From contig NZ_CP109473.1 in assembly GCF_036227405.1 (NCBI RefSeq), forward strand, positions 248,001-312,000: 64,000 nt of DNA, given 5' to 3'. Under the pieces are notes generated by a model. The model did not search any database. It was not told where the DNA came from and saw nothing but the letters and a program-made list of their open reading frames with translations. The stretch is from Streptomyces sp. NBC_01460. Lineage in GTDB: Bacteria; Actinomycetota; Actinomycetes; Streptomycetales; Streptomycetaceae. The translations under genes were made by a program, and so were the position numbers. Positions 33,188-41,996 of this stretch are shown here, piece by piece. Position 1 is the stretch's first letter. Each line of letters opens with the position of its first letter.

Positions 33188-34021
33188 ATGACCGACCGGC
33201 CCTTGACTCTCATGGCAGTGCACGCCCACCCCGACGACGAGGCCACCGGAACCGGAGGAGTCCTCGCGCGATACGCGGCGGAGGGCATCCGCACGGTTCT
33301 CGTGACGTGTACCGACGGCGGATGTGGCGACGGGCCGGGAGGTGCGAAGCCGGGAGATCCCGGGCACGATCCGGCAGCCGTCGCCGTCATGCGCCGTCGA
33401 GAACTCGAGGCGAGTTGTGAGGCCCTGAAGATCAGCGACCTGGAGATGCTGGACTACGCCGACTCCGGGATGATCGGCTGGCCGAGCAACGACGCCCCTG
33501 GATCGTTCTGGCAGACCCCCGTGGAGGAAGGTGCCACCCGGCTGGCGGAACTCATGCGGCACTATCGGCCCGACGTGGTCGTCACCTACGACGAGAACGG
33601 TTTCTACGGCCACCCCGACCACATCCAGGCCCACCGCATCACGATGGCGGCAGTGGAGATGTCCGCGCTGACACCGAAGGTGTACTGGACGACCATGCCC
33701 CGCTCGATGATGGACCGATTCGGCGAGATCATGCGCGAGTTCCACGAGGACATGCCCGAGCCGGACCCCGCCGAGGCTGCCGCGATGGCCGAGATCGGCC
33801 TCCCCGACGACGAGATCACCACGTGGGTGGACACCACCGCGTTCAGCGGGCAGAAGTTCGACGCACTGGCCGCGCACGCCAGTCAGGGCGAGAACATCTT
33901 CTTCCTCAAGATGGGCAAGGAACGGTTCGGCGAGTTGATGGGCATGGAGACCTTCGTAAGGGTCCAGGACACCACCGGCGCGTCCCTGCCCGAGAACGAT
34001 CTCTTCAGCGGCCTGCGCTGA
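33188..34021 (+). CDS. PIG-L family deacetylase, Mca-like
   Basis: A 277-residue zinc amidohydrolase of the PIG-L fold: MAVHAHPDDEATGTGGVLAR holds the first metal pair (H14, D17) and GFYGHPDHIQAHR the third ligand. VLVTCTDGGCGDGPGG and VVVTYDENGFYGHPDHIQAH resemble mycothiol S-conjugate amidase (Mca) and MshB more than the operon PIG-L at 20.4 kb. Likely role: amide hydrolysis of a mycothiol conjugate or a related GlcN-amide in the cytosol. AGGAGG lies 8 bases before the ATG. Confidence 0.88.
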   Translation: MTDRPLTLMAVHAHPDDEATGTGGVLARYAAEGIRTVLVTCTDGGCGDGPGGAKPGDPGHDPAAVAVMRRRELEASCEALKISDLEMLDYADSGMIGWPSNDAPGSFWQTPVEEGATRLAELMRHYRPDVVVTYDENGFYGHPDHIQAHRITMAAVEMSALTPKVYWTTMPRSMMDRFGEIMREFHEDMPEPDPAEAAAMAEIGLPDDEITTWVDTTAFSGQKFDALAAHASQGENIFFLKMGKERFGELMGMETFVRVQDTTGASLPENDLFSGLR

Positions 34022-34415
34022 TCCGGCCATCCGGGGCTGGGGCCCTGGGAGGGCTCAACCGCCGCGCAGCACGATCGAATGCATCGCCCAGACCTGGTGG
34101 TCCACACAGATTCAGGACGGACCACCGAAGTCCCCCGTCAACGGAGGCTCTCGCCACCAGATCATGACCACGAGCCGGCTCCCGTCCCGACCAGCGGAAC
34201 ACGGGGCCGGTGCCTGTTCACCGGGCGTCGCGCCTGTGCGAGGTCGCGCGACGCCCGGCGATCAGCACTTGATCACCTGCTCGGTCACCGTCCCCGACAG
34301 GGGCCCTCCCCCTGGCCTGCACGGGGGCGAGCCGATCGCACCGAGGTATCAGCTCGGACGTTCCGCTGGACGCACCGGTCGGGGATTGCCTCCTTCGAGC
34401 GGGGACGGTGCCCAA
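34022..34415. other. Convergent intergenic region
   Basis: About 390 bases between the PIG-L gene (+) and the DoxX gene (-). Besides the hairpin at 34221-34258, I see no gene or repeat. Confidence 0.5.
34221..34258 (+). terminator. Hairpin between convergent genes
   Basis: Perfect 13-bp stem (ccgggcgtcgcgc / gcgcgacgcccgg) with a 12-base loop, about 200 bases past the PIG-L stop and 160 past the DoxX stop on the other strand. It could serve either. Confidence 0.55.
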
Positions 34416-34775
34416 CTACAGCCCGGTCGACAGCCAGATGCTGACGGCCGCGATGACGAGGAGTCCGGCGTTGAGTGCGATCCGGCGGTCTCCGCCGGTC
34501 AGGTGCATGGGGATCGCAGCTGTCTGCAGGAGGACGAAGCCGATGGCCGCGGCCGGTGCCAGGGAGGGTACGACACCGGTCAGCGGTGGCAGGACCAGGC
34601 CGATCGCGCCGAGAATCTCGACCGTCCCCAGCGCTCTGAGGGCGGGCAACGGTATGCGGTCGACCCAGGCCATCATCGGGCGGAGCTCGTCGCGGCTCCG
34701 GATCACCTTCAAGGTTCCTGCGTAGCAGTAGAAGAGGGCGAGCAGTCCGGCGACGATCCAGTAGGCGATGGTCAT
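34416..34775 (-). CDS. DoxX family membrane protein
   Basis: A 119-residue integral membrane protein with four helices: IAYWIVAGLLALFYCYAGTL, LRALGTVEILGAIGLVLPPL, APAAAIGFVLLQTAAIPMHL, and LNAGLLVIAAVSIWLSTGL. The first helix ends in the family motif YAGTLKVIRSRDELRPMMAW. DoxX proteins accompany oxidoreductases and regulators; the role is unclear. Its ATG overlaps the stop of a broken cupin gene, showing the two were once one operon. Confidence 0.82.
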   Translation of the reverse strand: MTIAYWIVAGLLALFYCYAGTLKVIRSRDELRPMMAWVDRIPLPALRALGTVEILGAIGLVLPPLTGVVPSLAPAAAIGFVLLQTAAIPMHLTGGDRRIALNAGLLVIAAVSIWLSTGL

Positions 34776-35124
34776 GGTTTCCGTTCGTGGCCACCGTGTC
34801 GTGTGGCCGGTCGCTTGTGTGAGGCGGCAGTGCGACGGGTCTCGTCGGGTGGCAGAAGGGTGGCCGGTGGCACGTACAGGTCGGGGGTGAATGTGCTGAG
34901 CATGACCGCGGGCTGATCGGTCAGGTCGGCGAAGGCGTGCGGGGTGCCTGGGTGTGCGGGGCGAGAACGGACTCGGTGATCGCCAGGCGGTGGCCGGTGT
35001 GGCTCCCGTCCTCAAGGACCCGCATGCGCGTGGCGCCCGGAACGATCGTCTCGCCGACACCGGGCCCCCTCACCGGGAGGGAGTGGTCGGCCTGTGGCTC
35101 GCTGGTCCTCGCTTCGTCGGTCAT
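34772..35124 (-). pseudogene. Frameshifted and shortened cupin gene
   Basis: The start (MTDEARTSEPQADHSLPVRG) and the strands RLAITESVLAPHTQAPRTP are in one frame, which then ends at a TGA near 34921; in the next frame the cupin continues as HAFADLTDQPAVMLSTFTPD and reaches its TGA overlapping the DoxX start. Normal cupins have about 35 more residues between the two pieces, including motif 1. So there is both an internal deletion and a frameshift, and the protein cannot be functional. Confidence 0.75.
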
Positions 35125-35179
35125 GCCCACCAGTGCACCGCCGGCACCCTGCCGGTGTCCAAGACCCATCCCGCGACTC

Positions 35180-35198
35180 CGATACCTCGTGGGTATCG
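35180..35198. promoter_or_regulatory. LysR-type operator between divergent genes
   Basis: CGATACC-TCGTG-GGTATCG is a perfect 7-bp inverted repeat with a 5-base centre containing T-N11-A (ATACC ... GGTAT), the classic LysR half-site pattern. It lies 8 bases before the LysR start and 56 bases before the cupin start, so LysR likely controls both itself and the cupin-doxX unit. Confidence 0.65.
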
Positions 35199-35205
35199 TT
35201 GCAGC

Positions 35206-36072
35206 ATGGAGCCACGGAGCATGGAGCTACGGACCTTGCGCTACTTCGTGGCGGTCGCCGAGGAACTCCACTTCGGCCGGGCCGCCACCCGACTGCACAT
35301 GAGTCAGCCGCCGCTGAGCCGCGCGATCAAGCAGTTGGAGGCAGACGTCGGCGCCCTGCTCCTCACCCGCTCGCCCATGGGCGTCACGCTCACGCCGGTG
35401 GGCACGGTCCTGCTCGACGAGGCGCGCGCCCTGCTCGACCATGCCGACCGCGTCCGCGCGCGTGTCGGTGCGGCGGCCGGCGCCGCGACCCTCACCGTGG
35501 GCATCCTGGGCGACGGCACCGACCCGGGCGTGTCCAGGCTCGCCGCCGCCTACCGCCGGAACCACCCCGGCATCGACATCCGCGTCCGCGACACCGACCT
35601 GACCGACCCGACGTGCGGGCTGCGCGCCGGGCTGGTGGACGTCGCCCTCACCCGGGCGCCTTTCGACGAGACGGCTCTGACGGTGCGGGTGCTGCGATCC
35701 GATCCGGTCGGTGTGGTCCTGCGCGCAGACGATCCGCTGGCCCACCGGGACACACTGCGGCTGGCCGAGCTGAGCGATCGCCGCTGGTTCCAGTTCCCGC
35801 AGGGCACCGATCCACTCTGGCAGTCGTACTGGAACGGCGGCAGGCTGCGCGAGGGGCCCGTGGTCCGCGCCGTTCAGGAATGCCTGCAGGCCGTGTTGTG
35901 GAACGGCACGATCGGCCTGGCGCCGTTCGGACACGACCTGCCCGAGGAGTTCGTCGTGGTACGGCTGACCGACATGGAGCCGAGCCGCGTGGTGGCGGTG
36001 TGGAACGAAGGTGACAGCAACGCGTTGGTCCGGTCCTTCGTCGAGACCGCGACAGCCGCGTACCGCCAGTGA
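35206..36072 (+). CDS. LysR-family transcriptional regulator
   Basis: The 288-residue protein has the LysR HTH at its N-terminus (LRYFVAVAEELHFGRAATRL, then SQPPLSRAIKQLEADVGALL) and the two-lobed inducer domain (GVSRLAAAYRRNHPGIDIRV, WFQFPQGTDPLWQSY, GTIGLAPFGHDLPEEFVVVR). No ligand can be assigned. The ATG at 35206 is followed by a second in-frame ATG at 35221; the first is chosen as it still leaves the operator free. It is divergent from the cupin-doxX unit. Confidence 0.9.
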   Translation: MEPRSMELRTLRYFVAVAEELHFGRAATRLHMSQPPLSRAIKQLEADVGALLLTRSPMGVTLTPVGTVLLDEARALLDHADRVRARVGAAAGAATLTVGILGDGTDPGVSRLAAAYRRNHPGIDIRVRDTDLTDPTCGLRAGLVDVALTRAPFDETALTVRVLRSDPVGVVLRADDPLAHRDTLRLAELSDRRWFQFPQGTDPLWQSYWNGGRLREGPVVRAVQECLQAVLWNGTIGLAPFGHDLPEEFVVVRLTDMEPSRVVAVWNEGDSNALVRSFVETATAAYRQ

Positions 36073-36091
36073 GTGAGGTGACCCGTCCGGT

Positions 36092-37078
36092 TCAGCCCTG
36101 GAGTGTGGCGAGCCAGTCGGTCAGCAGGCGGTTGACCTCGTCGGGGCGTTCCTGCTGGATCCAGTGGCCGCAATCGTCGAGGAGGTGGGAGGAGGACAGG
36201 GAGGGAAGGGTGGTGGGGTAGGCGTCGATGGCGTCGGCCATCCAGGTGGTGGAGGCGTCCAGGGCGCCGCCGATGAAGAGGGACGGCTGCTTGATCGGTG
36301 CGCCGCGGTGCGGGGCGAGGTCCTCCCAGTCCTGGTCGATGGCGCGGTAGCGGTTGAGTGCGCCGGTGACCCCGGTGCGCTCGAACTCACCGGCGTAGAC
36401 GTCGAGGTCGTCCTCGCTCAGCCAGGCCGGGAGGATGGTCGTCGGGAAGCGGTCGCACAGCCGGCCGCCATGGGCGACGAAGTGCGGGTCGGGCGCGTCC
36501 TGGGCGGGCATGGTGTCGGCGGACAGGGCCGCGTAGAAGCCGGCGAGCCAGCCCCGGACGTCGGGCTCGATCTCCGCTTCCGCGCGGCCGGGTTCCTGGA
36601 AGTAGGAGACGTAGAACTCCTGCTCGGGGCCACCGATCCGACTGAAGACGTCGGTCGGGCGGGGACCGCCGGGCGGCGCGTACGGCACGCTCAGCAAGCC
36701 GACCGCGCGGAAGACTTCGGGGTGGAGCAGGGCGGAGGCGGCCGCGATGTTGGAGCCCCAGTCGTGGCCGATGATCACTGCCCTCTCCTCGCCCAGTGCG
36801 CGCACGACCGCGACGTTGTCCTCCACCAGGTCGAGCATCCGGTAGGCATCGGGCGCGGTGGGCCTGGAGGAGCGGCCGTAGCCGCGCACGTCGATCGCCA
36901 CCGCCCGGTAGCCGGCCGCTGCGAGTGCCGGGAGCTGGTGGCGCCAGGAGTACCAGGACTCGGGAAAGCCGTGCAGGAGCAGGACCAGCGGGCCGGTTCC
37001 GTGCTCGACCAGGTGCAGGCGCCCGGCCGGGGCCTCGACGGTGCGGTGGCGGAGGGCGGCTGACGGTGCGGACTGCAT
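36092..37078 (-). CDS. Alpha/beta hydrolase, epoxide hydrolase-like
   Basis: The 328-residue enzyme has the epoxide-hydrolase features: oxyanion motif HGFPESWYSW, the nucleophile Asp in GHDWGSNIAAA, and DVRGYGRSSRPTAP. The late catalytic His is in DCGHWIQQERPDEV. A lid domain (DVFSRIGGPEQEFYVSYFQE) is present with a Tyr pair. It likely hydrolyses an epoxide or a halogenated compound. The gene is divergent from an XRE-cupin regulator with a dyad between them. Confidence 0.9.
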   Translation of the reverse strand: MQSAPSAALRHRTVEAPAGRLHLVEHGTGPLVLLLHGFPESWYSWRHQLPALAAAGYRAVAIDVRGYGRSSRPTAPDAYRMLDLVEDNVAVVRALGEERAVIIGHDWGSNIAAASALLHPEVFRAVGLLSVPYAPPGGPRPTDVFSRIGGPEQEFYVSYFQEPGRAEAEIEPDVRGWLAGFYAALSADTMPAQDAPDPHFVAHGGRLCDRFPTTILPAWLSEDDLDVYAGEFERTGVTGALNRYRAIDQDWEDLAPHRGAPIKQPSLFIGGALDASTTWMADAIDAYPTTLPSLSSSHLLDDCGHWIQQERPDEVNRLLTDWLATLQG

Positions 37079-37157
37079 GGGGACTTCTCCTCGGTTCGCC
37101 GGTGGACGCGGGTACCCCTCGATCATGCGGCGCGTCGGCCACCGGGCGCGATCAGCA

Positions 37158-37172
37158 TTGCCATTCTGGCAA
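37158..37172. promoter_or_regulatory. Dyad between XRE-cupin and epoxide hydrolase genes
   Basis: TTGCCA-TTC-TGGCAA is a perfect 6-bp inverted repeat, 15 bp in all, about 80 bases from the hydrolase start and 50 bases from the regulator start. It is the best candidate for the XRE operator. Confidence 0.55.
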
Positions 37173-37221
37173 ACTTGCAGCACAGGACGGTGGGACTCCA
37201 GGCACGGGAGGTGCGGGGACG

Positions 37222-37830
37222 GTGGCAGGCGACGACATGGCCGAGACACTGGCGGCGATGGGCACCCGGCTGCGGGCCACGCGTGAGCACCGTGGCGCCA
37301 CGCTCACCGGCGTCAGCTGTGCGACCGGCATCTCACCGAGCACGCTGTCGCGGATCGAGACGGGCCGGCGCAAGCCCACCCTGGAGGTGGTGCTGCAGTT
37401 GGCGAAGGAGTACGGCGTCTCGCTGGACGAGCTGGCCGGGACCGCCCCCGTCCCGGCGTCCGGCCCCCGCTCGTCGGTGCTGAGCTTCGGGGACGACAAG
37501 GCCGTGCTACCGCTGACCCGCTATGTCGGCGGCCTGCACGCGCACAAGCACGTCCTGCCCTCGGTCCAGGAGCCGCACGGACGGCCCCGGCAGGTCTCCC
37601 ACGACGGCTATGAATGGATGTGCGTCCTGTACGGGCGGCTGTGGCTCGCACTCGGTGACAAGGACCTCGTCCTGACCTCCGGGGACGTGGCCGAGTTCGA
37701 CACCCGTACCGCCCACGGGGTCGCGAACGCCGGATCGGACGGGCCGGTCGAGTACCTGATCATGTTCGGACCGCAGGGCGAGCGCCTACGGCCGCGCACT
37801 CCTCCGGCCGCCGGTCGTGGGAGCCGATAG
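37222..37830 (+). CDS. XRE-family regulator with C-terminal cupin
   Basis: A 202-residue protein with an N-terminal lambda-repressor HTH (LRATREHRGATLTGVSCATG, ISPSTLSRIETGRRKP, VVLQLAKEYGVSLDELAG) and a C-terminal cupin (HDGYEWMCVLYGRLWLALGD, GDVAEFDTRTAHGVANAG). This fusion senses a small ligand through the cupin. It likely represses the divergent epoxide hydrolase. The GTG at 37222 lies 10 bases after GGAGG; a downstream ATG at 37237 is possible but has no ribosome site. Confidence 0.88.
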   Translation: MAGDDMAETLAAMGTRLRATREHRGATLTGVSCATGISPSTLSRIETGRRKPTLEVVLQLAKEYGVSLDELAGTAPVPASGPRSSVLSFGDDKAVLPLTRYVGGLHAHKHVLPSVQEPHGRPRQVSHDGYEWMCVLYGRLWLALGDKDLVLTSGDVAEFDTRTAHGVANAGSDGPVEYLIMFGPQGERLRPRTPPAAGRGSR

Positions 37831-37920
37831 CCGAATCACGCCCGCCCGAGAGGGCCCGGACGCACAGCCATGGGGTCCGGAACTCGCCCCGACACCCGTG
37901 CCGGTGTGGAGCAGACAGGA

Positions 37921-37954
37921 GAGGTGGCCGTCCGCCCCTGTGCTCGGCCACCTC
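37921..37954. terminator. Hairpin between convergent genes
   Basis: gaggtggccg ... cggccacctc is a perfect 10-bp stem with a 14-base loop in the 155-base gap between the XRE-cupin gene (+) and the MBL gene (-). Probably bidirectional. Confidence 0.65.
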
Positions 37955-37985
37955 GCCCCTGTTCCTCCGCCGTCGTCCAGGGAGC

Positions 37986-38747
37986 TCAGGCGGACGGCCC
38001 GGAGGTGTCGATCACGGTCGGTACGCCTCGCTCCGCCCACTGCAGGCGGTCGTCCAGCCGGGCGTGGGTGAAGGCTTCGGTGATGCCTTCGCGGCCCTGG
38101 GTGAAGTGGTCCCAGGCGTCGTAGTGGACGGGGACGACCGTCCTGGCGCCCAGGGCCTGCGTCAGGAGGGCTCCCTGCGCGCCGTCCATCGTGATGTATT
38201 CCTCGCCGAAGTACGGCACGACCGCGGCGCCGAAGTGGAGCACGGCCGCGCCGACGGAGTGGCGCCGGCCGATGTCGTCGAGCTCGTCGTAGTAGACGGT
38301 GTCGCCGGAGATGTAGAGGGCGTCGTCGTCGCCGGGGGCGCGCAGCAGGAAACCTATGACGTCGCCGGCGTGTCGGCCCGGGGTGGCTGTGACGAGCAAG
38401 GTGCCCCGGTCGCCGGTGAGTTCGTGGGTCTCCCAGGGGGCGAGTCCGATCGCTCCGTCGCCGAGTCGCCGGGCGCCGCTGACCGTGGTCAGGACGGTCC
38501 GGCCCGCCAGCAGTGCGCGGCCCGCCGCGTCGAGGTTGTCGGGGTGCTCGTCGTGGCTGAGGAGAATCGCGTCGAGGGCCGGCAGGTCCTGGGGCGCGAG
38601 GGCGGGCCCGACGAGGCTGCGCAGGGTGACAGGACCCGTGGGGTACTCCGTCGGCGCGTGGTCGAAGGCGGGGTCCGTCAGGAGGTTCAGGCCACCCGCC
38701 TCGATGAGGACGGTCGCGGTTCCGATGTAGGTGAGCGTGGTCTTCAC
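37986..38747 (-). CDS. MBL-fold hydrolase, UlaG-like
   Basis: The 253-residue protein has an MBL fold with the shortened UlaG-type signature: LLTDPAFDHAPTEYPTGP at the first loop, the metal motif ILLSHDEHPDNLD in place of H-x-H-x-D-H, TATPGRHAG, and LYISGDTVYYDE with the bridging Asp; PVHYDAWDHFTQG follows. A His is replaced by Glu in the H-x-H position, as in some hydrolases of this branch. No signal peptide. GTG start with GGAGAG upstream. Confidence 0.85.
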   Translation of the reverse strand: MKTTLTYIGTATVLIEAGGLNLLTDPAFDHAPTEYPTGPVTLRSLVGPALAPQDLPALDAILLSHDEHPDNLDAAGRALLAGRTVLTTVSGARRLGDGAIGLAPWETHELTGDRGTLLVTATPGRHAGDVIGFLLRAPGDDDALYISGDTVYYDELDDIGRRHSVGAAVLHFGAAVVPYFGEEYITMDGAQGALLTQALGARTVVPVHYDAWDHFTQGREGITEAFTHARLDDRLQWAERGVPTVIDTSGPSA

Positions 38748-38904
38748 GGGGCTCTCCCTGGAGTGGGGCCGGTTCGGTGGATCCGGCCGGGCGTGGGGGT
38801 CGCGATCCCGGCCGCGCACCGGTGGGGATCCGCTCGGTGGCGACGAGCACGGGTCGCTCGTCCATGGCCTCAGCGTGCGCCGTACGCCGGTGCGCGGTCA
38901 TCAG

Positions 38905-39912
38905 TCAGATGACTGCTCCTGCCCCTCGGACGTCGCCGCGCCCTTCCTCGTGCGCCCTTCGTCGCCAGTCGCGGGGAGACACACCGTAGGCGTCCTTGAA
39001 GCGGTGGCTGAAGTGGGTCGGATCGGTGAACCCCCAGCGCCGGGCGACGACGGCGATGCCGAGGCCGGTGCCCGAGGGGTGGCCCAGCTCCTCGCGCGCT
39101 CCTTCGAGCCGTTGCTCGATGATCCACTGGCTGAGGCTGAAGCCCGCCTCCGCGCAGAGTGCGTACAGGTGCCGCTCGGAGATGTGGTGGGCCGCAGCGA
39201 TGCGGGCGGGCTTCAGGTCCGGGTCGGTCAGATGCCGCCGTACGTAGGCGCGGATCTGCGTCAGCCGCGTCTCGGCGACGGCGGCCCGGGCGTGGTGGTC
39301 CTCCCGGGCGGCGGAGGCGATGAGGGCACGCACCAGACCGAGGGTGATCTCCTCCAGGCCGGTGCTCGCCGGGTCGCCGAGCAGAGCCTCGATACTGCCG
39401 GTGAGATGTGCGAGGTGATCGGTCACGAGCGGGTACAGCGGACTGGACGGAAGGTGGGGCAGCGCGCCGCGCACGACGTCGACGGGGAGGGTCAGCTGAT
39501 CGAGAGGGACCTGGATGCAACGCGAGGCGCCGTGTCCCGACCACGCGTAGTCGTAGGGGACCGAGTGGTCCATCATCAGCAAGTGCCCTTGCGGTACCAG
39601 TCGTTCGAGGCCCAGGTGGAGCTGTCGTCCTTGGGAGCCCGTCTGCACCGCGAGCGCGATGAGGGGCTCCGCGTCACCGAGTCTGGCCTGCTTGGCTGTG
39701 CGTACCAGCCGGATTCCCGTGGACTCCGCGCTGAAGACCTGCATCGTTCTCAACGGCCAGACGTCCAGCCGGGCACGGATGTCGGCGCCGGTCTCCTCCT
39801 GCACCACATAGCAGGGAACGGTGGCGCTCACCATGGCCGAGTACATCGCCTCCGCACGGTCGGCCGGCGCTATGTCAGCCGTGTCGAGCACCTTCACCAT
39901 ACGAGCCCCCAC
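38905..39912 (-). CDS. AraC-family regulator, paralogue 1
   Basis: A 335-residue AraC-type regulator with an N-terminal ligand domain (AVQTGSQGRQLHLGLERLVP, HSVPYDYAWSGHGASRCIQV) and the two HTH motifs at the C-terminus (RIAAAHHISERHLYALCAEA and GIAVVARRWGFTDPTHFSHR, ending FKDAYGVSPRDWRR). The whole layout matches the divergent paralogue at 40200, with about the same order of motifs. ATG at 39912 or 39900 (MVKVLD). The two genes share an intergenic region with a direct-repeat operator. Confidence 0.9.
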   Translation of the reverse strand: MGARMVKVLDTADIAPADRAEAMYSAMVSATVPCYVVQEETGADIRARLDVWPLRTMQVFSAESTGIRLVRTAKQARLGDAEPLIALAVQTGSQGRQLHLGLERLVPQGHLLMMDHSVPYDYAWSGHGASRCIQVPLDQLTLPVDVVRGALPHLPSSPLYPLVTDHLAHLTGSIEALLGDPASTGLEEITLGLVRALIASAAREDHHARAAVAETRLTQIRAYVRRHLTDPDLKPARIAAAHHISERHLYALCAEAGFSLSQWIIEQRLEGAREELGHPSGTGLGIAVVARRWGFTDPTHFSHRFKDAYGVSPRDWRRRAHEEGRGDVRGAGAVI

Positions 39913-40044
39913 CCGGAACAGGCGGTCGGCATCCGCCCTGACCAGCTTAACGAAAGATCAGCAGGGTGCGTGATGATCCGGCCACCGCGCACCGCGGCGA
40001 CCACGGGGGCCGGGCTGCCGTGTGCCGGGCCATGGCGAAGAACA

Positions 40045-40080
40045 TGCGGTGGCAGCCAGTTGAGGTGCGGTGACAGCCAG
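40045..40080. promoter_or_regulatory. Direct-repeat operator for the AraC pair
   Basis: tgcggtggcagccag (40045-40059) and tgcggtgacagccag (40066-40080) differ by one base and start exactly 21 bases apart, two helical turns. This is the geometry of AraC-type half-sites such as araI1-I2. The pair lies between the two divergent AraC genes, 120 bases before the start of the plus-strand one. Confidence 0.65.
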
Positions 40081-40199
40081 AAAGGCGCCGGATCCGGTGC
40101 CTAGAGTCGGCGCAGGCCGCCCTCCGGACGGTCGTGCTCCACGCGGTCCGGACGCGGCCCCTGTGAAGAAGAAGGCCCGGTGGCGCGACCGCGGGCATC

Positions 40200-41165
40200 G
40201 TGATGCCTGGGGGCGATGTGCTGGTTCTCGACACGGCTGATCTCCCGGTTCCGGACCGGGCCGAAGCCTTCCACGCGGCGGCTGCGGGAGAGACCGGCAG
40301 TTGCTCGATCGAACAGGAGGAGGCCGCGTCCGGGGCCTGGAAGAAGCTGGAGACCTGGAGCTTCGGGCCGATGACTCTCTTCGCCACCCAGGGCTCGGGG
40401 ATGCGCATCAGGCGCACACCGCGGCACGCCCGGTTCGATTCGATGAACACCGTCTCCGTCATCACCCAGCCTCAGGGGCGGGCGGCCTTCGGCTGGAGCG
40501 GCCATCAGCAGTTCGTGGGACCCGAGGGCCTGGCTCTGGCGCACAAGACCGCCGGCTACGAGTACGGCTGGTCCGGGACCGGTCTCTCCGTGGCGTTCAT
40601 GGTCGACACCGACAGGTTCGGCATGCCGGAAGACATGGTGAGGGCCGCGATCCCGGTCCTGCACCACAGCAGGATCACACCGCTGTTGCTGCACCACGTG
40701 CGGGCCCTGCACGGCGACGCCGATCGCCTCAGCACCGATCCGAGCGCCGCACACCTCGCAGCCGCCACCCTCGAACTCACCCGCGCCCTCGTCGCGTCGG
40801 TCGCCCCTGACGGGCCGGTGCGCCGGACGGTCGCACAGGACACCCTCCTCACCCGGGTCCTGGCCTTCGTCCGTGCCCATCTCGCCGAGCCGGAGCTCAC
40901 CCCGCAACGCATCGCCCAGGCCCACAACATCTCTCTGCGCTCCCTCTACCGGCTGTGCGAGGACGGTGGCCTGAGCCTGGAGAGGTGGATCATCCGGCGG
41001 CGTCTGGAAGGCGCACGCCAGGATCTCGTCTCGCCGGAACACTCCCACCGGACCATCGAGTCCGTCGCGCGGTCCTGGGGTTTCACCAACCCGGCCTTCT
41101 TCTCCCGGCGCTTCAGGGAGACCTACGGGATCTCCCCGCGCGAGTGGCGCCGGCTCGCGGGCTGA
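40200..41165 (+). CDS. AraC-family regulator, paralogue 2
   Basis: A 321-residue protein with the same plan as its divergent neighbour: LVLDTADLPVPDRAEAFHAA mirrors KVLDTADIAPADRAEAMYSA; the HTHs are RIAQAHNISLRSLYRLCEDG and ESVARSWGFTNPAFFSRRFR, then YGISPREWRRLAG. The N-terminal half binds an unknown ligand. The pair is probably an old duplication. GTG at 40200 or ATG at 40203; no ribosome site is visible, so translation may start on a leaderless or weak message. Confidence 0.9.
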   Translation: MMPGGDVLVLDTADLPVPDRAEAFHAAAAGETGSCSIEQEEAASGAWKKLETWSFGPMTLFATQGSGMRIRRTPRHARFDSMNTVSVITQPQGRAAFGWSGHQQFVGPEGLALAHKTAGYEYGWSGTGLSVAFMVDTDRFGMPEDMVRAAIPVLHHSRITPLLLHHVRALHGDADRLSTDPSAAHLAAATLELTRALVASVAPDGPVRRTVAQDTLLTRVLAFVRAHLAEPELTPQRIAQAHNISLRSLYRLCEDGGLSLERWIIRRRLEGARQDLVSPEHSHRTIESVARSWGFTNPAFFSRRFRETYGISPREWRRLAG

Positions 41166-41436
41166 CCCCTTGTGGACCCTCGGCACGTGCGGCAAACCGT
41201 CGCACGGCTCTGACCTGCTCGGCGCACGGGCACGGCAGATGGCGGCGCGGTGTGGCACGCAGAGGAAAGGAACCGGCGTGCAGGGAGAAGAGTCGTGCGG
41301 GGTGGTCTGTCAGAGTCCTGTCCGTCCGCTGCGTCGGAAGGGAGGGCTGAGGAGGATGCACAGGACAGCTCGTCAGAGGTCGAGAAAGCTCAGGACTGCC
41401 GAGTTCCACTGATGCGGGTGGGTGAGGGGGGGCACC

Positions 41437-41738
41437 ATGGGGAGCGGTGGGCACCAGGACCGTGCGGCGACTCGGCACCGTGCGGCCCAGGACCGCGGCG
41501 CTCGTTCCGTACGGCATGAACGCGTCCCGGTCCTGAACGCCCTGACGGCCCAGCAGCTGGAGGTCGCCCAGCTCGCGGCGTCGGGCTGAGCAACAAGGAG
41601 ATCGGCGAGCGGCTGTACCTGTCGCCCCGTACCGTCAGCGCGCATCTCTACCGCGTCTTCCCCAAGCTCGGCATCACGTCGCGCTCGGCGCTGCGCGACG
41701 CGCTGGGGGGTGCGGGGGCTGGCCCGCTCGTTGCCTGA
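41437..41738 (+). pseudogene. LuxR-family HTH remnant with frameshift
   Basis: A LuxR-type HTH is split between frames: NALTAQQLEVAQLAASG ends at a TGA (41590), and one frame over GLSNKEIGERLYLSPRTVSA followed by HLYRVFPKLGITSRSALRDA runs to a TGA at 41736-41738. Deletion of one G in the SGLSN stretch explains it. The 5' part before the HTH is short and unlike a regulator domain, so the gene is also truncated at its front. It came from a large ATP-binding LuxR-type regulator. Confidence 0.75.
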
Positions 41739-41996
41739 GGTGTCGGGCGGGGCGCGGACCCGCCGCCCCCGACAGGTGCCGATACGGGGTGCGCGCAGGT
41801 GGCCACGCTCCACCGGCCGCGTGCAGTCAAGTGACCGATTGCTCCGGGCCATGGGGCTTCTAGCGTGAGAGAGGCAGAGCGACCCGACCTGACCGACGAC
41901 GCCGGGAACGGCGAGTTCGACCGGACCTCGAGCCGGCGCACCGCTCGCACCACCCGCACTCCGCGCTCCACACCGCCGAACGAAGGGGACCACGCC

